Source: Proteinivorax tanatarense | GTDB taxonomy: Bacteria > Bacillota > Proteinivoracia > Proteinivoracales > Proteinivoracaceae | Direction: 5' to 3' | NCBI RefSeq assembly: GCF_040267685.1 | Contig: NZ_CP158367.1 | Location: 1,984,001 to 2,048,000, forward strand | Length of the DNA: 64,000 nt | In this document: in pieces, positions 16,879-25,378 of the stretch | Layout: each line of letters starts with the position of its first letter | How positions within the stretch are numbered: the first letter of the stretch is position 1 | The notes under the pieces: generated by a model | The model's database searches: none | What the model was told of the DNA's origin: nothing | Seen by the model: only the letters and a program-made list of their open reading frames with translations | Translations under genes and position numbers: made by a program

Positions 16879-18268
16879 TTTTGTCCTCCAGCAAAGTGAA
16901 GATTTTTCTTAAATGTTGGTGAAAATCTCCTTTTAAATAAACAAAATCACCGGGCAAAGTTCTCGTTTTTATCTCCTTTGTTACCCCTTTAATATCAGAA
17001 AAAATTTTTATTTCTTTTGATATATTATCTAAAAAAGCACTTTGGTTTTCCCATTCTACCCCAATTAAGTAAAGGCCTTTGATCCTATCTTTATACCTAG
17101 ATAATATGTTGAATAAATCAAAAAAATCAAAATTTTTACTCTCAAACTTGTAATCATATCCCAAAATTAGATAGCCATTTTTGGGTGTTATTGTAAAAAA
17201 AGTTTCAAGACCTGATTCTAAACCAGGGAGGTTAAAGTGCTGGCTGTCGTCATAAAAGTGTCTTTTAATAACTTTTTTAAATCCACTTGTTTCATAATTC
17301 TCATGGACTAGACCGGTAAATGATGATATTCCAGCCATTATATGCTCTGGTTCTATCCCTATACTATTGCATAGGGCAAATACACCACAAGCATTGGCAA
17401 CATTGTGCTTGCCTACTAGTGGGGTCTTAACCGTATACTTTTCATTTCCTTGGAATATTGTAAAACTACTCCCAGCCAAGTTTTGGCTATGAATATCTTT
17501 TATAACATAATCATTATGGCTTCCAAAACCAAAAGTTATAGTTTGATCTGTAACATAATCTTGTAAATATGGGTCATCTCCATTTAGCACAACAATTTTT
17601 GGAGGGGAGCTATTATGAGCAAGTTTTAGTTTGTGGCTAGCAACTTCTTCAAGGGTTTGAATTCTATCAAAGTGGGTATTATAAATGTTAGTAACAAGCA
17701 GGTAATCAGGTAAAATTGTTTCAGCTAAAAGTGGCAACCTCTTTAGCCCATTTACTCCCACCTCTATGTTTAACCAATCATTACCCTCAGAATTAAATAG
17801 CACATGAGATGCTCCCCCAAAACCATTGATATTTCTCTCTGTTTTTAACGATTTTATTTTTGCAGACTCAAAAACTTGGTTTATCATCTCTTTACTAGTA
17901 GTTTTTCCACAACTACCGGTGACTGATATAACTTTCCCTTTATGCTGAAGTCTATAGTGTCTAGCTAACGCCAGGCTGGCTTTTTGCAAATCTTTTACAA
18001 TAACATAAAACTGAAAGCCTTTAGTGTCCACCATAGTTAATTGATGTTTTTCTAGTAAAACTCCCTTTGCTCCTTTAGTCGCCATAGTTTCTATAAAATT
18101 TGTACTGTCAATATTTCTATAGTTATTTATATAGGGAATATATAAAAATGGTGTTTTCGGATTATCTTGCTTTAAAACATCATAGTAGATATAATCAATT
18201 TCCACATCTTTATTTCCAATTAACTCTCCTGATACTATTTTCGAAATTTGACAACTTGTTAAGTTCAA
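16862..18268 (-). CDS. MurF-like Mur ligase family protein
   Basis: The protein has the three-domain Mur ligase layout: an N-terminal MurE/F-like domain (about 1-105), an ATP domain with TGSCGKTT near residue 120, IEVGVNG and NIYNTHFDRI, and a C-terminal domain. The MurF signature YNANP is replaced by DDSQHFNLPGLESG, so it is probably not the housekeeping MurF. The start is taken as TTG at 18268, with AAGGAGAG 8 bases upstream; GTG at 18274 is an alternative too close to that site. It is translationally coupled to the FolC-like gene. Its substrate is unknown. Confidence 0.7.
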   Translation of the reverse strand: MNLTSCQISKIVSGELIGNKDVEIDYIYYDVLKQDNPKTPFLYIPYINNYRNIDSTNFIETMATKGAKGVLLEKHQLTMVDTKGFQFYVIVKDLQKASLALARHYRLQHKGKVISVTGSCGKTTSKEMINQVFESAKIKSLKTERNINGFGGASHVLFNSEGNDWLNIEVGVNGLKRLPLLAETILPDYLLVTNIYNTHFDRIQTLEEVASHKLKLAHNSSPPKIVVLNGDDPYLQDYVTDQTITFGFGSHNDYVIKDIHSQNLAGSSFTIFQGNEKYTVKTPLVGKHNVANACGVFALCNSIGIEPEHIMAGISSFTGLVHENYETSGFKKVIKRHFYDDSQHFNLPGLESGLETFFTITPKNGYLILGYDYKFESKNFDFFDLFNILSRYKDRIKGLYLIGVEWENQSAFLDNISKEIKIFSDIKGVTKEIKTRTLPGDFVYLKGDFHQHLRKIFTLLEDKNEYRK

Positions 18269-18390
18269 ATCCACCTCTCCTTTAAAAAATTAATTTTTAC
18301 CTTTTCTTTCATTTTATCTTATGCTATACTTTTTTACCACAGGGATATAATTTCCTTTTTTATCATATTAAGTATTTGGAGGTGATATCA

Positions 18391-18615
<225 letters not shown>

Positions 18616-18729
18616 AAGTTAAACATTAAAAGTTCACCTTATAACATATAACGAGAATTAATTATTATTTTTTGTAGCCTTTTATTAAGAAGGGATATCA
18701 ATATTCAAAATTGAAACCCCATGGAAAGT

Positions 18730-19368
18730 TTAAAGAGGAAGGATAAACAAAACTATCATTAAAAAATGAACTATACTTCCAGCCATAACCCAAAGATGAA
18801 AATTTTCATGAAACCCAAATTTATTTGGTATAAAGTCAAACCACTTTCTAGCATAAACTAAAGCACCGATTGAATACAGTATCCCTCCTAAAATCATTAG
18901 AATAATGGCCTCAGTAACATATACTTGCACTAAATGATAAAACGGAACTACTGCAAACCACCCCATACTAACATAAATTACAGATGAAACCCATCTAGGA
19001 ACGTTGATAAAGAAAAACTTCACTATCATACCTGCTAACGCTAATACCCATATAGTGGATACCATACTTATACGCCATGCACCTTCTAAACCATATATCA
19101 AGACTGGGGTGTAAGTTCCTGCTATCAGCACAAAAATGGCTAGATGATCGACTTTCTTTAACACTCGCTCCACTTTATCAGTAGAGTTAACCCAATGATA
19201 TGCTGAACTAGCCCCATATAGTAAGATTAGACTTAACCCATAGATAGACATTGATAAAACCTTTACTGTATCTCCTCTAGCCTTCATCACTAAATATACA
19301 GTCCCTATTACAGCCAAAATACAAGTAACTAAATGGGTTATTGTGCTTACAGGTTCTTTGATTTTCAT
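18730..19368 (-). CDS. Hemolysin III / TrhA family membrane protein
   Basis: A 212-residue protein with seven predicted membrane helices. Family residues of the PAQR/hemolysin III group are present: SSAYHW with the preceding YGASSAYH histidine, DHLAIFVLIAGTYTP, and a C-terminal FHLWVMAGSIVHF that supplies further metal-binding histidines. Such proteins affect membrane lipid homeostasis. The ATG at 19368 is chosen because GAGGGG abuts the GTG at 19380. A promoter with an overlapping perfect inverted repeat lies upstream, and a PadR regulator gene precedes it, suggesting direct repression. Confidence 0.85.
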   Translation of the reverse strand: MKIKEPVSTITHLVTCILAVIGTVYLVMKARGDTVKVLSMSIYGLSLILLYGASSAYHWVNSTDKVERVLKKVDHLAIFVLIAGTYTPVLIYGLEGAWRISMVSTIWVLALAGMIVKFFFINVPRWVSSVIYVSMGWFAVVPFYHLVQVYVTEAIILMILGGILYSIGALVYARKWFDFIPNKFGFHENFHLWVMAGSIVHFLMIVLFILPL

Positions 19369-19392
19369 TTTGATTTTCACCCCTCTATTATG

Positions 19393-19447
19393 CTATCACA
19401 AGTGACATCTTAATTGCAATGTTATCACTTGTGATAGTATATGTCAA
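19393..19447 (-). promoter_or_regulatory. Promoter and operator of the hemolysin III gene
   Basis: On the minus strand TTGACA (19447-19442), 17 bases, TAACAT (19424-19419). The perfect 13-bp inverted repeat CTATCACAAGTGA (19393-19405) / TCACTTGTGATAG (19425-19437) places one arm exactly in the -35/-10 spacer and the other just downstream of the start point. Each arm is nearly palindromic itself (TCACAAGTGA). This is a repressor-site layout; the adjacent PadR protein is the obvious candidate. Confidence 0.75.
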
Positions 19448-19467
19448 TTTTGGTTTCTATATACAAA

Positions 19468-19503
19468 AAAAGCCAATCCTTGTTATCTAAGAATTGACTT
19501 TTT
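19468..19503 (-). terminator. Terminator of the PadR gene
   Basis: A 12-bp stem (AAGTCAATTCTT with AAGGATTGGCTT on the minus strand, allowing G-U pairs) followed by a T run. It overlaps the end of the PadR coding sequence. Confidence 0.75.
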
Positions 19504-19945
19504 TTTGTATATAATTTTCAATACCCTCAAAAATTAGCTTTGTTTGGCTTAAACTCGATAATAATTGTTCTCTTTGATTATACAATTCATTAAAGCCACT
19601 GTCGGTTATGCTATACATTTTTTTGTTTCTTTTATCAGGGTCATCCCACTTGGCGTCCATAAACCCTTTCTTTTCCATCTTTTTTAAAATTGGATAAATT
19701 CCACCTGTGCTAGGTATCCACTTTCCTTCAGTAATCTCTCCAATAGTAACTGAAATTTCGTTACCATTTTTAGGTTCTCTAGAAACAATTTCCAACACCA
19801 ACACTGGAAGGACACCTTTTGCTAATATATTACCAACCATCTGGCTTTCTTTTTTTCTCTGCTTTAGCTGGTTAATCTTTTTTTTATATTCTTCTTCAAT
19901 TTTTTGTTCTTCCTTCTCCCAATCAACAATAATTTTATCTGACAT
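19487..19945 (-). CDS. PadR-family transcriptional regulator
   Basis: The 152-residue protein has a charged coiled-coil-like N-terminal extension (residues 1-38) followed by a PadR winged helix. Family motifs are ISVTIGEITEGKWIPSTGGIYPILKKMEKKGF and KKMYSITDSGF, followed by a C-terminal helix for dimerisation. The N-terminal extension is longer than in minimal PadR proteins. It lies between the FNR-like gene and the hemolysin III gene, with a strong inverted repeat at the promoter of the latter. The inducer is unknown. Confidence 0.85.
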   Translation of the reverse strand: MSDKIIVDWEKEEQKIEEEYKKKINQLKQRKKESQMVGNILAKGVLPVLVLEIVSREPKNGNEISVTIGEITEGKWIPSTGGIYPILKKMEKKGFMDAKWDDPDKRNKKMYSITDSGFNELYNQREQLLSSLSQTKLIFEGIENYIQKKVNS

Positions 19946-19955
19946 TGTTCCCCTC

Positions 19956-20669
19956 CTAATCTTGAGAAGAATGCTGCATAAGTTTATTTAAATCTTTAAT
20001 AATTATTTTTTTACTTGATAGTAATTCTATAAGCCCTTCATCTTGTAGTACTCCAAGCTTGCGGCTTATTGTTTCCCTAGCAACTCCAACATAATTGGAT
20101 AAATCTTCCCTAGACATTGGTAGGGTTAAGTTAACTCCTGATTTATTTACTGTGCCATATTCTTCCGCTAAGTTGACTAGAGTTTGTGCAAGCCTTGCTT
20201 CTACATCTTTGGTTCCTAAATTTTGAACTAAACCTTCAACTTTCTGGAGTCTTTCTCCCACAGTTTCCATGATTTTAAGTATAATTTCAGACTCTTGTCT
20301 AATTACTTGTTGAAAATCATGACTTGTCAACATACATACACGGGTATTTTCCATAGCTACTGCGCTATAGTTTATGGTTTCCTTTTTTAATAGGCTTAAT
20401 TCACCAATTGTGTCACCATCTGTTAGGATATAAAGTATCTGCTCTTTCCCATTGGATGAATCCTTAAATACCTTTATCTTACCAGAATTTATAATATAAA
20501 GATTTTGTGCTATATCCCCTTGTAAAAAAAGTTTTTCACCTTTTTTATATGTCTTATGTACAACTTTGGAACTTATTTTTGCTAAACTTTCAATATTCAA
20601 TCCCTGAAATATTGAAACTTTTTTAGAGCAATATTGTTGTGTGCACTGATCACATCCACATCTTTCCAT
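19956..20669 (-). CDS. Crp/Fnr-family regulator with N-terminal cysteine cluster
   Basis: A 237-residue regulator. Cysteines at positions 4, 6, 9 and 14 (CGCDQC..C) resemble the iron-sulfur-binding N terminus of FNR. A cyclic-nucleotide-fold domain (about 20-140) follows, with FLQGD and DGDTIGELSL. The C-terminal HTH contains VARETISRKL; the E-x-x-S-R pattern is that of FNR, which reads TTGAT half-sites. Oxygen sensing is therefore plausible but unproven. It lies 10 bases upstream of the PadR gene, likely one operon. The 50 to 130 bases upstream of its start can form a stem structure. Confidence 0.82.
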   Translation of the reverse strand: MERCGCDQCTQQYCSKKVSIFQGLNIESLAKISSKVVHKTYKKGEKLFLQGDIAQNLYIINSGKIKVFKDSSNGKEQILYILTDGDTIGELSLLKKETINYSAVAMENTRVCMLTSHDFQQVIRQESEIILKIMETVGERLQKVEGLVQNLGTKDVEARLAQTLVNLAEEYGTVNKSGVNLTLPMSREDLSNYVGVARETISRKLGVLQDEGLIELLSSKKIIIKDLNKLMQHSSQD

Positions 20670-20989
20670 CTATATGCCTCCTAGCCCCAATTTCAATAAT
20701 CACTAACTAACCTGAAGCTTTAACGGTAAGAATCCTAGCTCTGATGATTATTAGTTAACTAGTCCTTTTTACTGGCTTTTGACCTATGAGCTCCCCGTTA
20801 AATAGTCAAATAAAGAGTTTATAGCCAACTAACTTGGAATTCAAAAGTTTGACTCAGCAACCGTATAATCTTAATTTTATTATAACATAAATAATAAACC
20901 AAAACTTAACAACAATAAAATTTGCCAACACAAATATTGAAGCTATATAAGGATAAACTATAATAAAGATTTAATGGGAGGTTTTAAGT
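20670..20989 (-). other. Non-coding region with a possible structured leader for the FNR-like gene
   Basis: Between divergent genes. On the minus strand TTTAACGG (20802-20795) can pair with CCGTTAAA (20726-20719), and inside it AGCTC pairs again (20792-20788 with 20741-20737). The enclosed loop includes the palindrome TAGTTAACTA (20752-20761). An alternative pairing between TAATAATCA and a downstream TGATTATTG is possible. I could not assign it to a known riboswitch class. Confidence 0.35.
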
Positions 20990-21466
20990 TTGAACAATGA
21001 TCCTTTGAATGTTATGGAAGCAACAGTATTGTGGGAAAGTGCAATGACCATGAAGTTTACTATTAATGCTAATAAAGTTATGTTAAACCATGCAAAAGAC
21101 GATGATTTGCAAAAATATCTATCAACGAAAATTCAAAAGGTTGATACTCCAATTCTTGAACAAATGGAAAAGATGCTTGAACAGGAAGGAATTTCTTTGG
21201 AAAACTCTTTTAGTTCTAAACCAAGTATAAAGAGCGAGCTGCCTGCAGGCGCGTTTTATGAAGACATAGAAATCGCCCAGTACTTAACAGGTGAAATTAA
21301 GGGTGGTTTGATGGGACTAAGCGGAGCGATGGCTTCCTTTGTTCGAGAAGATATAGCTGCAGAGTTTGCCAAATTTCACAGCCAATGTGTAGATTCTGGA
21401 AGGAAACTCTTAAAGCTAATGAAGAAAAAAGATTGGTTAATTGTACCTCCTAAATTTAAGCAGTAG
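20990..21466 (+). CDS. DUF3231-family protein
   Basis: A 158-residue helical protein resembling the DUF3231 family of Firmicutes, where a ferritin-like four-helix repeat is often duplicated; here only one repeat is present. Recognisable segments are LWESAMTMKFTINANKVMLNHAKDDDL, DIEIAQYLTGEIKGGLMGLS and RKLLKLMKKKDWLIVPP. No metal-binding pattern is clear. The family occurs in spore formers but has no defined function. The TTG start sits behind GGGAGG. It forms a single-gene unit with a downstream terminator. Confidence 0.72.
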   Translation: MNNDPLNVMEATVLWESAMTMKFTINANKVMLNHAKDDDLQKYLSTKIQKVDTPILEQMEKMLEQEGISLENSFSSKPSIKSELPAGAFYEDIEIAQYLTGEIKGGLMGLSGAMASFVREDIAAEFAKFHSQCVDSGRKLLKLMKKKDWLIVPPKFKQ

Positions 21467-21517
21467 ATAATAAAATTAAACTTTAATCACTGGAGAGTCA
21501 GCTTAGTTCAACACAAT

Positions 21518-21560
21518 AAAACCCAAAAAAGCATCCAAAACGGATACTTTTTTGGGTTTT
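21518..21560. terminator. Bidirectional terminator between DUF3231 gene and panD
   Basis: AAAACCCAAAAAAGCATCC pairs with GGATACTTTTTTGGGTTTT. It has T runs for the plus strand and A runs for the minus strand, and serves both convergent units. Confidence 0.8.
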
Positions 21561-21568
21561 AAGCTAAA

Positions 21569-21952
21569 TTATCTCTTTTCGCCGTGCTTTTCACCATTTT
21601 CCACAGATTGGATATTATTATCATCATCGACAAATACTATTGTAGGCTCATGCTCTTTTGCCTCTTTCTCATCTACCTGACAGTATGAAATTATAATTAC
21701 GTTATCTCCTGGCTGTACTAACCTAGCTGCTGCCCCATTTAAACAAATAGTTTTACTACCTGGTTCTCCTTTTATTACATACGTTTCAAGTCTTGCACCG
21801 TTATTATTGTTGACAACTTGTACTTTTTCGTGAGGAAGTATATTGGAAGCTTTTAACAACTCTGAGTCTATAGTTACACTTCCTACATAATTTAAATCTG
21901 CTTCCGTTACAGTTGCTTTATGAATTTTGGACTTAAACATTGTCAATAGCAT
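21569..21952 (-). CDS. panD: Aspartate 1-decarboxylase
   Basis: The 127-residue precursor converts L-aspartate to beta-alanine for pantothenate synthesis. The self-processing site is visible at YVGSVTID (Gly24-Ser25), which yields the pyruvoyl cofactor. Downstream [22 protein letters not shown] and IIISYCQ are typical PanD segments. The last 30 residues are more acidic than usual. It is the last gene of the panG-panB-panC-panD operon, starting 6 bases after panC. Confidence 0.95.
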   Translation of the reverse strand: MLLTMFKSKIHKATVTEADLNYVGSVTIDSELLKASNILPHEKVQVVNNNNGARLETYVIKGEPGSKTICLNGAAARLVQPGDNVIIISYCQVDEKEAKEHEPTIVFVDDDNNIQSVENGEKHGEKR

Positions 21953-21958
21953 AAATCT

Positions 21959-22804
21959 TTACACCTCCACTATTATATTATCTATCAGTCTGACTTTACC
22001 AATTTTAACTGCTAACGCTATAAGGTTTTTTCCCTTTAGAACCTGAATATCTTCCAAAGTATCAAAATTTACAATTTCTACATAGTCAATTTCAGCCTGT
22101 GGGTATGTTTTAATTTTGTCAGCAATAGATTTTTTAATCTTTTCTGCATCTAGGCAACCATTTTCCACCATTTCTTCTGCCTTTTTTAAAGACTGATATA
22201 ATACTGTGGCATGCTCCCTCTGGTCTTTTTTCAAGTTTACATTTCTAGAACTAAGTGCTAAACCATCAGCCTCTCTAACTATAGGACAAGGCACTATAGT
22301 TACAGGAAAATGAAGATCTCTTACCATTTTAGAGATAACAACTACCTGTTGTGCATCCTTTAAACCAAAATAAGCATTGTCCGGAAGCACACAGTTAAAG
22401 AGCTTAGCAACTACTGTAGTAACTCCCTTAAAATGACCCGGCCTTGAAGCGCCACATAGTTTTTCTGTGACTTTATAAACATCAACATAAGTATTATAAG
22501 ACCTGGGATACATCTCGTCAACAGTTGGATAAAAAATAACATCTACCCCCATTTCCTCTAATAGTTCTTTATCTCTGTGAAAGTTCTTAGGGTAAATATC
22601 AAAGTCTTCTCCTTCACCAAACTGGGTCGGATTAACAAAAATGCTTACTACTACGATTTCGTTTTGGCTCCTTGCCTCTTCAACTAAACTGAGATGTCCT
22701 TTATGCAAAAAGCCCATTGTAGGAACAAAACCAATCTTCTTTCCGTGGAGCTTTTCTTTTTTAGAAAATGCCTGCATATCAGAAACTGAGTTAATTATTT
22801 TCAT
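21959..22804 (-). CDS. panC: Pantothenate synthetase (pantoate-beta-alanine ligase)
   Basis: A 281-residue enzyme joining pantoate and beta-alanine with ATP. The family motifs are VPTMGFLHKGHLSLVEEA (HIGH-like), IFVNPTQFGEGEDFDIYP, CGASRPGHFKGV, YFGLKDAQQ and ADGLALSSRNVNL. Length and residues are standard. It lies 18 bases downstream of panB and starts at ATG behind GGAGGG. Confidence 0.96.
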   Translation of the reverse strand: MKIINSVSDMQAFSKKEKLHGKKIGFVPTMGFLHKGHLSLVEEARSQNEIVVVSIFVNPTQFGEGEDFDIYPKNFHRDKELLEEMGVDVIFYPTVDEMYPRSYNTYVDVYKVTEKLCGASRPGHFKGVTTVVAKLFNCVLPDNAYFGLKDAQQVVVISKMVRDLHFPVTIVPCPIVREADGLALSSRNVNLKKDQREHATVLYQSLKKAEEMVENGCLDAEKIKKSIADKIKTYPQAEIDYVEIVNFDTLEDIQVLKGKNLIALAVKIGKVRLIDNIIVEV

Positions 22805-22822
22805 TTTTGCCCTCCACTAACA

Positions 22823-23653
22823 TTAGTATAGCTTTTTCAAAACTTCTTCTTTTATCGAAAATGAGTGTTTTTTTTCAGGGAAACTAGTATCTTTAACTTC
22901 TTTTATATAATCTTTTACAGCTGTCTCCATTTGCCCACCAATATTAGCATACTGTTTAACAAACTTTGGCGCCATATCACTATACATGCCAAGCATATCC
23001 TGATAAACCAGTATCTGACCATCTGTTTTATTTCCTGCCCCAATCCCTACAGTTGGAATTCTAAGTCTTTCACTCACTATTTTAGCTAGTTCAGCAGGGA
23101 CACATTCTAATACAATAGCAAACACCCCTGCTTTTTCCAATGCAAGTGCATCATCTATTAACTTTTGAGCTTGTTTTTCTGACTTACCTTGTACCTTGTA
23201 TCCTCCCACAATATTAACCGATTGAGGTGTCAAACCTAGGTGCCCCATTACAGGTATTTGAGCGTTAATAATCCCCTTAACTTTGTCGATAATCTCAATA
23301 CCACCTTCTAGCTTAACAGCTTGGGCATTACCTTCTTGAATTAGCCTACCTGCATTTTTTATGGACTCTTCTTTACTGACATGATATGACAAAAATGGCA
23401 TATCAGCTACAACCATTGCCTCTTTACATCCCCTAGCTACAGCCCTGCTATGATGGATTATATCATCCACTGTCACCTTTAGAGTGTCATCATACCCTAG
23501 CATAACCATTCCTAATGAGTCGCCAACTAACATTGCATCTATCCCCGCATTATCAAAAAGCTTAGCTGTTGAATAATCATAAGCTGTAAGCATGGTAATC
23601 TTTTCACCATTCTTCTTTGCTTTTACAAACGAACTTACAGAAAATTTTCCCAT
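22823..23653 (-). CDS. panB: 3-methyl-2-oxobutanoate hydroxymethyltransferase
   Basis: The 276-residue protein transfers a hydroxymethyl group from methylene-tetrahydrofolate to ketoisovalerate, giving ketopantoate. The family motifs are [54 protein letters not shown] and [21 protein letters not shown]. The ATG at 23653 (MGKFSV) is preferred because AAGGAGG precedes it. It starts one base after the upstream panG-like stop codon. Confidence 0.95.
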   Translation of the reverse strand: MGKFSVSSFVKAKKNGEKITMLTAYDYSTAKLFDNAGIDAMLVGDSLGMVMLGYDDTLKVTVDDIIHHSRAVARGCKEAMVVADMPFLSYHVSKEESIKNAGRLIQEGNAQAVKLEGGIEIIDKVKGIINAQIPVMGHLGLTPQSVNIVGGYKVQGKSEKQAQKLIDDALALEKAGVFAIVLECVPAELAKIVSERLRIPTVGIGAGNKTDGQILVYQDMLGMYSDMAPKFVKQYANIGGQMETAVKDYIKEVKDTSFPEKKHSFSIKEEVLKKLY

Positions 23654-23654
23654 A

Positions 23655-24518
23655 TTATTTTTCCTCCTTAAGAATTGTTTCAATTTCCTTTATTTTATCT
23701 GGACTTAATTCCCTCTTTTCAGCTATATCTAAAGTTCTAAGTCCCATTAATGTATACATGCTTTTTATATCACTTAGATTGTTTTTATCAAAAGAACTTA
23801 AGTGACCCAACACTGTAGATACATCCCCTCGTACAATAGGACCTGTTAACGCATCAGTTGTGCCTAAGTCAGAAATGTTTGATACTGTTCCTGACGCTAG
23901 GTTACTGATCATTTCACATGAAAGACTTCTGTCAATTCCTATATCCTCTAACAAGTTTATAGCCGAATCCAATAAAGATACTAAATAGTTTGATGCTATA
24001 CATGCTGCGCTATGGTACAAAGCCTTATCCTCAGGTGAGATTTCAATGTTATTGTTTCCAAGTACAGTAAGAATATTGTTTATACCTTTTTTCTCTCCTT
24101 TTCCTTCCCATGTAAAAAAAGTATTTTCTAATTTCTTTGCAGATGTCATAGGTTCAGCAAAGGACTGAAGGGGGTGTAATGAAAAGATATTACATCCTTG
24201 TTGTGACGCCGCTTTTAACTGCTCAGAGCACAAGCTCCCTGACATATGGACTACTGTTTGCCCCTGGTTAAAGCCAATTTCTTCTGCCACTTTATTACAA
24301 ACTTCTTTAATTAAATCATCAGGAGTGGTTATAAAAATCACTTCGCTTTTTTTTACTACGTTTTCTAAAGATAATACTGTAGACTCCGTCAAATCAGCAG
24401 CTTTTTGTGCAGAATCAAGGGACCTACTGGAAAAACCTGATAAATGAAGTCCGTTATTCTTAAGGTAAATCCCAAACCCTTTAGCTACTTTACCTGCTCC
24501 TATAAAACCAATCTTCAA
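23655..24518 (-). CDS. panG: Rossmann/DUF2520 oxidoreductase, candidate ketopantoate reductase PanG
   Basis: The 287-residue protein begins [18 protein letters not shown], a Rossmann NAD(P)-binding motif. The C-terminal half matches DUF2520 ([23 protein letters not shown]). Proteins of this type in pan operons have been described as PanG, a ketopantoate reductase unrelated to PanE. The operon here otherwise lacks that step, so the assignment is well supported by context. The TTG at 24518 is preferred, with AAGGAGGG 7 bases upstream. ATG at 24524 is possible. A further open extension to 24704 lacks a ribosome site and looks non-coding. Confidence 0.75.
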   Translation of the reverse strand: MKIGFIGAGKVAKGFGIYLKNNGLHLSGFSSRSLDSAQKAADLTESTVLSLENVVKKSEVIFITTPDDLIKEVCNKVAEEIGFNQGQTVVHMSGSLCSEQLKAASQQGCNIFSLHPLQSFAEPMTSAKKLENTFFTWEGKGEKKGINNILTVLGNNNIEISPEDKALYHSAACIASNYLVSLLDSAINLLEDIGIDRSLSCEMISNLASGTVSNISDLGTTDALTGPIVRGDVSTVLGHLSSFDKNNLSDIKSMYTLMGLRTLDIAEKRELSPDKIKEIETILKEEK

Positions 24519-24771
24519 AATCATCCCTCCTTTTAAAATAAACTTTAGGCGATTAAAAAACTTTAAAACTCCATGTATAACAACGTTTTTATCGATAAAT
24601 CCAATTAACTCCACCAAACTAACTAACGAGAACCTAAGGCAAAAAATCTTGTTTTTTCTAAATAACTCTTTTGCATAGGAATTTAAAATCTGCTCATTTT
24701 GCAATTATATTTTACGTAGGTATTTACCCCAACAATGCTAGTATAAAAACTTAAACTTACCATTACTAAAT
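24519..24771. other. Upstream region of the pan operon
   Basis: About 250 AT-rich bases with no recognisable gene. An in-frame extension of the panG-like ORF runs through part of it but looks unconserved. The adjacent RNA gene terminates into this segment. Confidence 0.4.
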
Positions 24772-24938
24772 AAAAAATCTATCTTCCAAGTTCGGCAGAT
24801 AGACATGCATAAACATCCCTCTTTTTTGAAGGGAACATCTATATTATGCCTGTCTCATGCCTAAAAGGCTTTAAGCAGTATTTTTTAGTTGCAATCAATA
24901 CTTTTAGGTTGTCTCCATATCTATGGTAGACTCCTATA
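24772..24938 (-). ncRNA. Unassigned structured non-coding RNA of about 165 nt
   Basis: A perfect promoter (TTGTCA at 24972-24967, 17 bases, TATAAT at 24949-24944) and a terminator (TCTATCT/AGATAGA with a T run, 24772-24803) bound this stretch. Three further helices fit: GTCT..CCAT/ATGG..AGAC (24911-24931), CCTAAAAG/CTTTTAGG (24908-24901 with 24867-24860), and AGACAGGCATAA with TTATGCATGTCT (24855-24844 with 24812-24801), the last enclosing a TCCCT/AGGGA hairpin. No ORF is present. The class is not recognised with certainty; raiA-like RNA is one guess. Confidence 0.6.
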
Positions 24939-24943
24939 GTTCC

Positions 24944-24972
24944 ATTATATTCTAGACAAATAAGTTTGACAA
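24944..24972 (-). promoter_or_regulatory. Promoter of the unassigned structured RNA
   Basis: On the minus strand, TTGTCA (24972-24967) and a consensus TATAAT (24949-24944) with a 17-base spacer. Confidence 0.75.
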
Positions 24973-25111
24973 CCGTTAATTTCTAAGAGTCATAAACATA
25001 ATATTTTTTCCTTTAATACCATAGCTATTGATTGTTTAAAAAAGTATTTATTTTTATTAAATGTTTTTACTAAAAACTTATGTAGAGTATCTTTTCTGTT
25101 TAGGTTTATAA

Positions 25112-25344
25112 ATAAAAATAGCGTCAATCAAAGATTGACGCTCACAAATGTTTAAGTATTAAGTGCCCCAAAATGCCGATACCCTATAATTTTCAAAACC
25201 CTGTTATTTCAGGGGGGTGCTCTGTTCACAAGCTCCACTGTCCACAAAAAGAGGCATAGTGTTACAGATGAAACGCGAGCTCCCAAAGTCAAAGTGTAGG
25301 TTGAAAATTAAAAGGTGTTATCGAACACCTCAGGTGCTCTCATA
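25112..25344 (-). ncRNA. ssrS: Probable 6S RNA
   Basis: A transcript of about 230 nt is bounded by a promoter (25351-25378) and a strong terminator (AGCGTCAATC/GATTGACGCT, 25120-25142, then a T run). The sequence folds as one long rod: 25319-25337 pairs nearly fully with 25165-25181. AATTTTCAA pairs with TTGAAAATT further in. An apical arm GGGAGCTC/GAGCACCC follows with further pairing. A rod of about 180 nt with internal bulges, no ORF and its own promoter fits 6S RNA, which binds sigma-A RNA polymerase. No SRP-RNA core motif is present. Confidence 0.55.
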
Positions 25345-25350
25345 TTATAT

Positions 25351-25378
25351 ATAATACTTATTTTAATTCTAAAGTCAA
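25351..25378 (-). promoter_or_regulatory. Promoter of the probable 6S RNA
   Basis: TTGACT (25378-25373) and TATTAT (25356-25351) on the minus strand are spaced by 16 bases; a TATAAT lies a few bases further down. Confidence 0.6.

Noticed and set aside
24519-24704. N-terminal extension of the panG-like ORF.
   Set aside because: The Rossmann motif begins right after a strong ribosome site at 24518; the extension has no recognisable domain.
25112-25344. SRP RNA as an alternative for the rod-like RNA.
   Set aside because: The conserved helix-8 sequence of SRP RNA (GGAAG...AGCAG) is absent.
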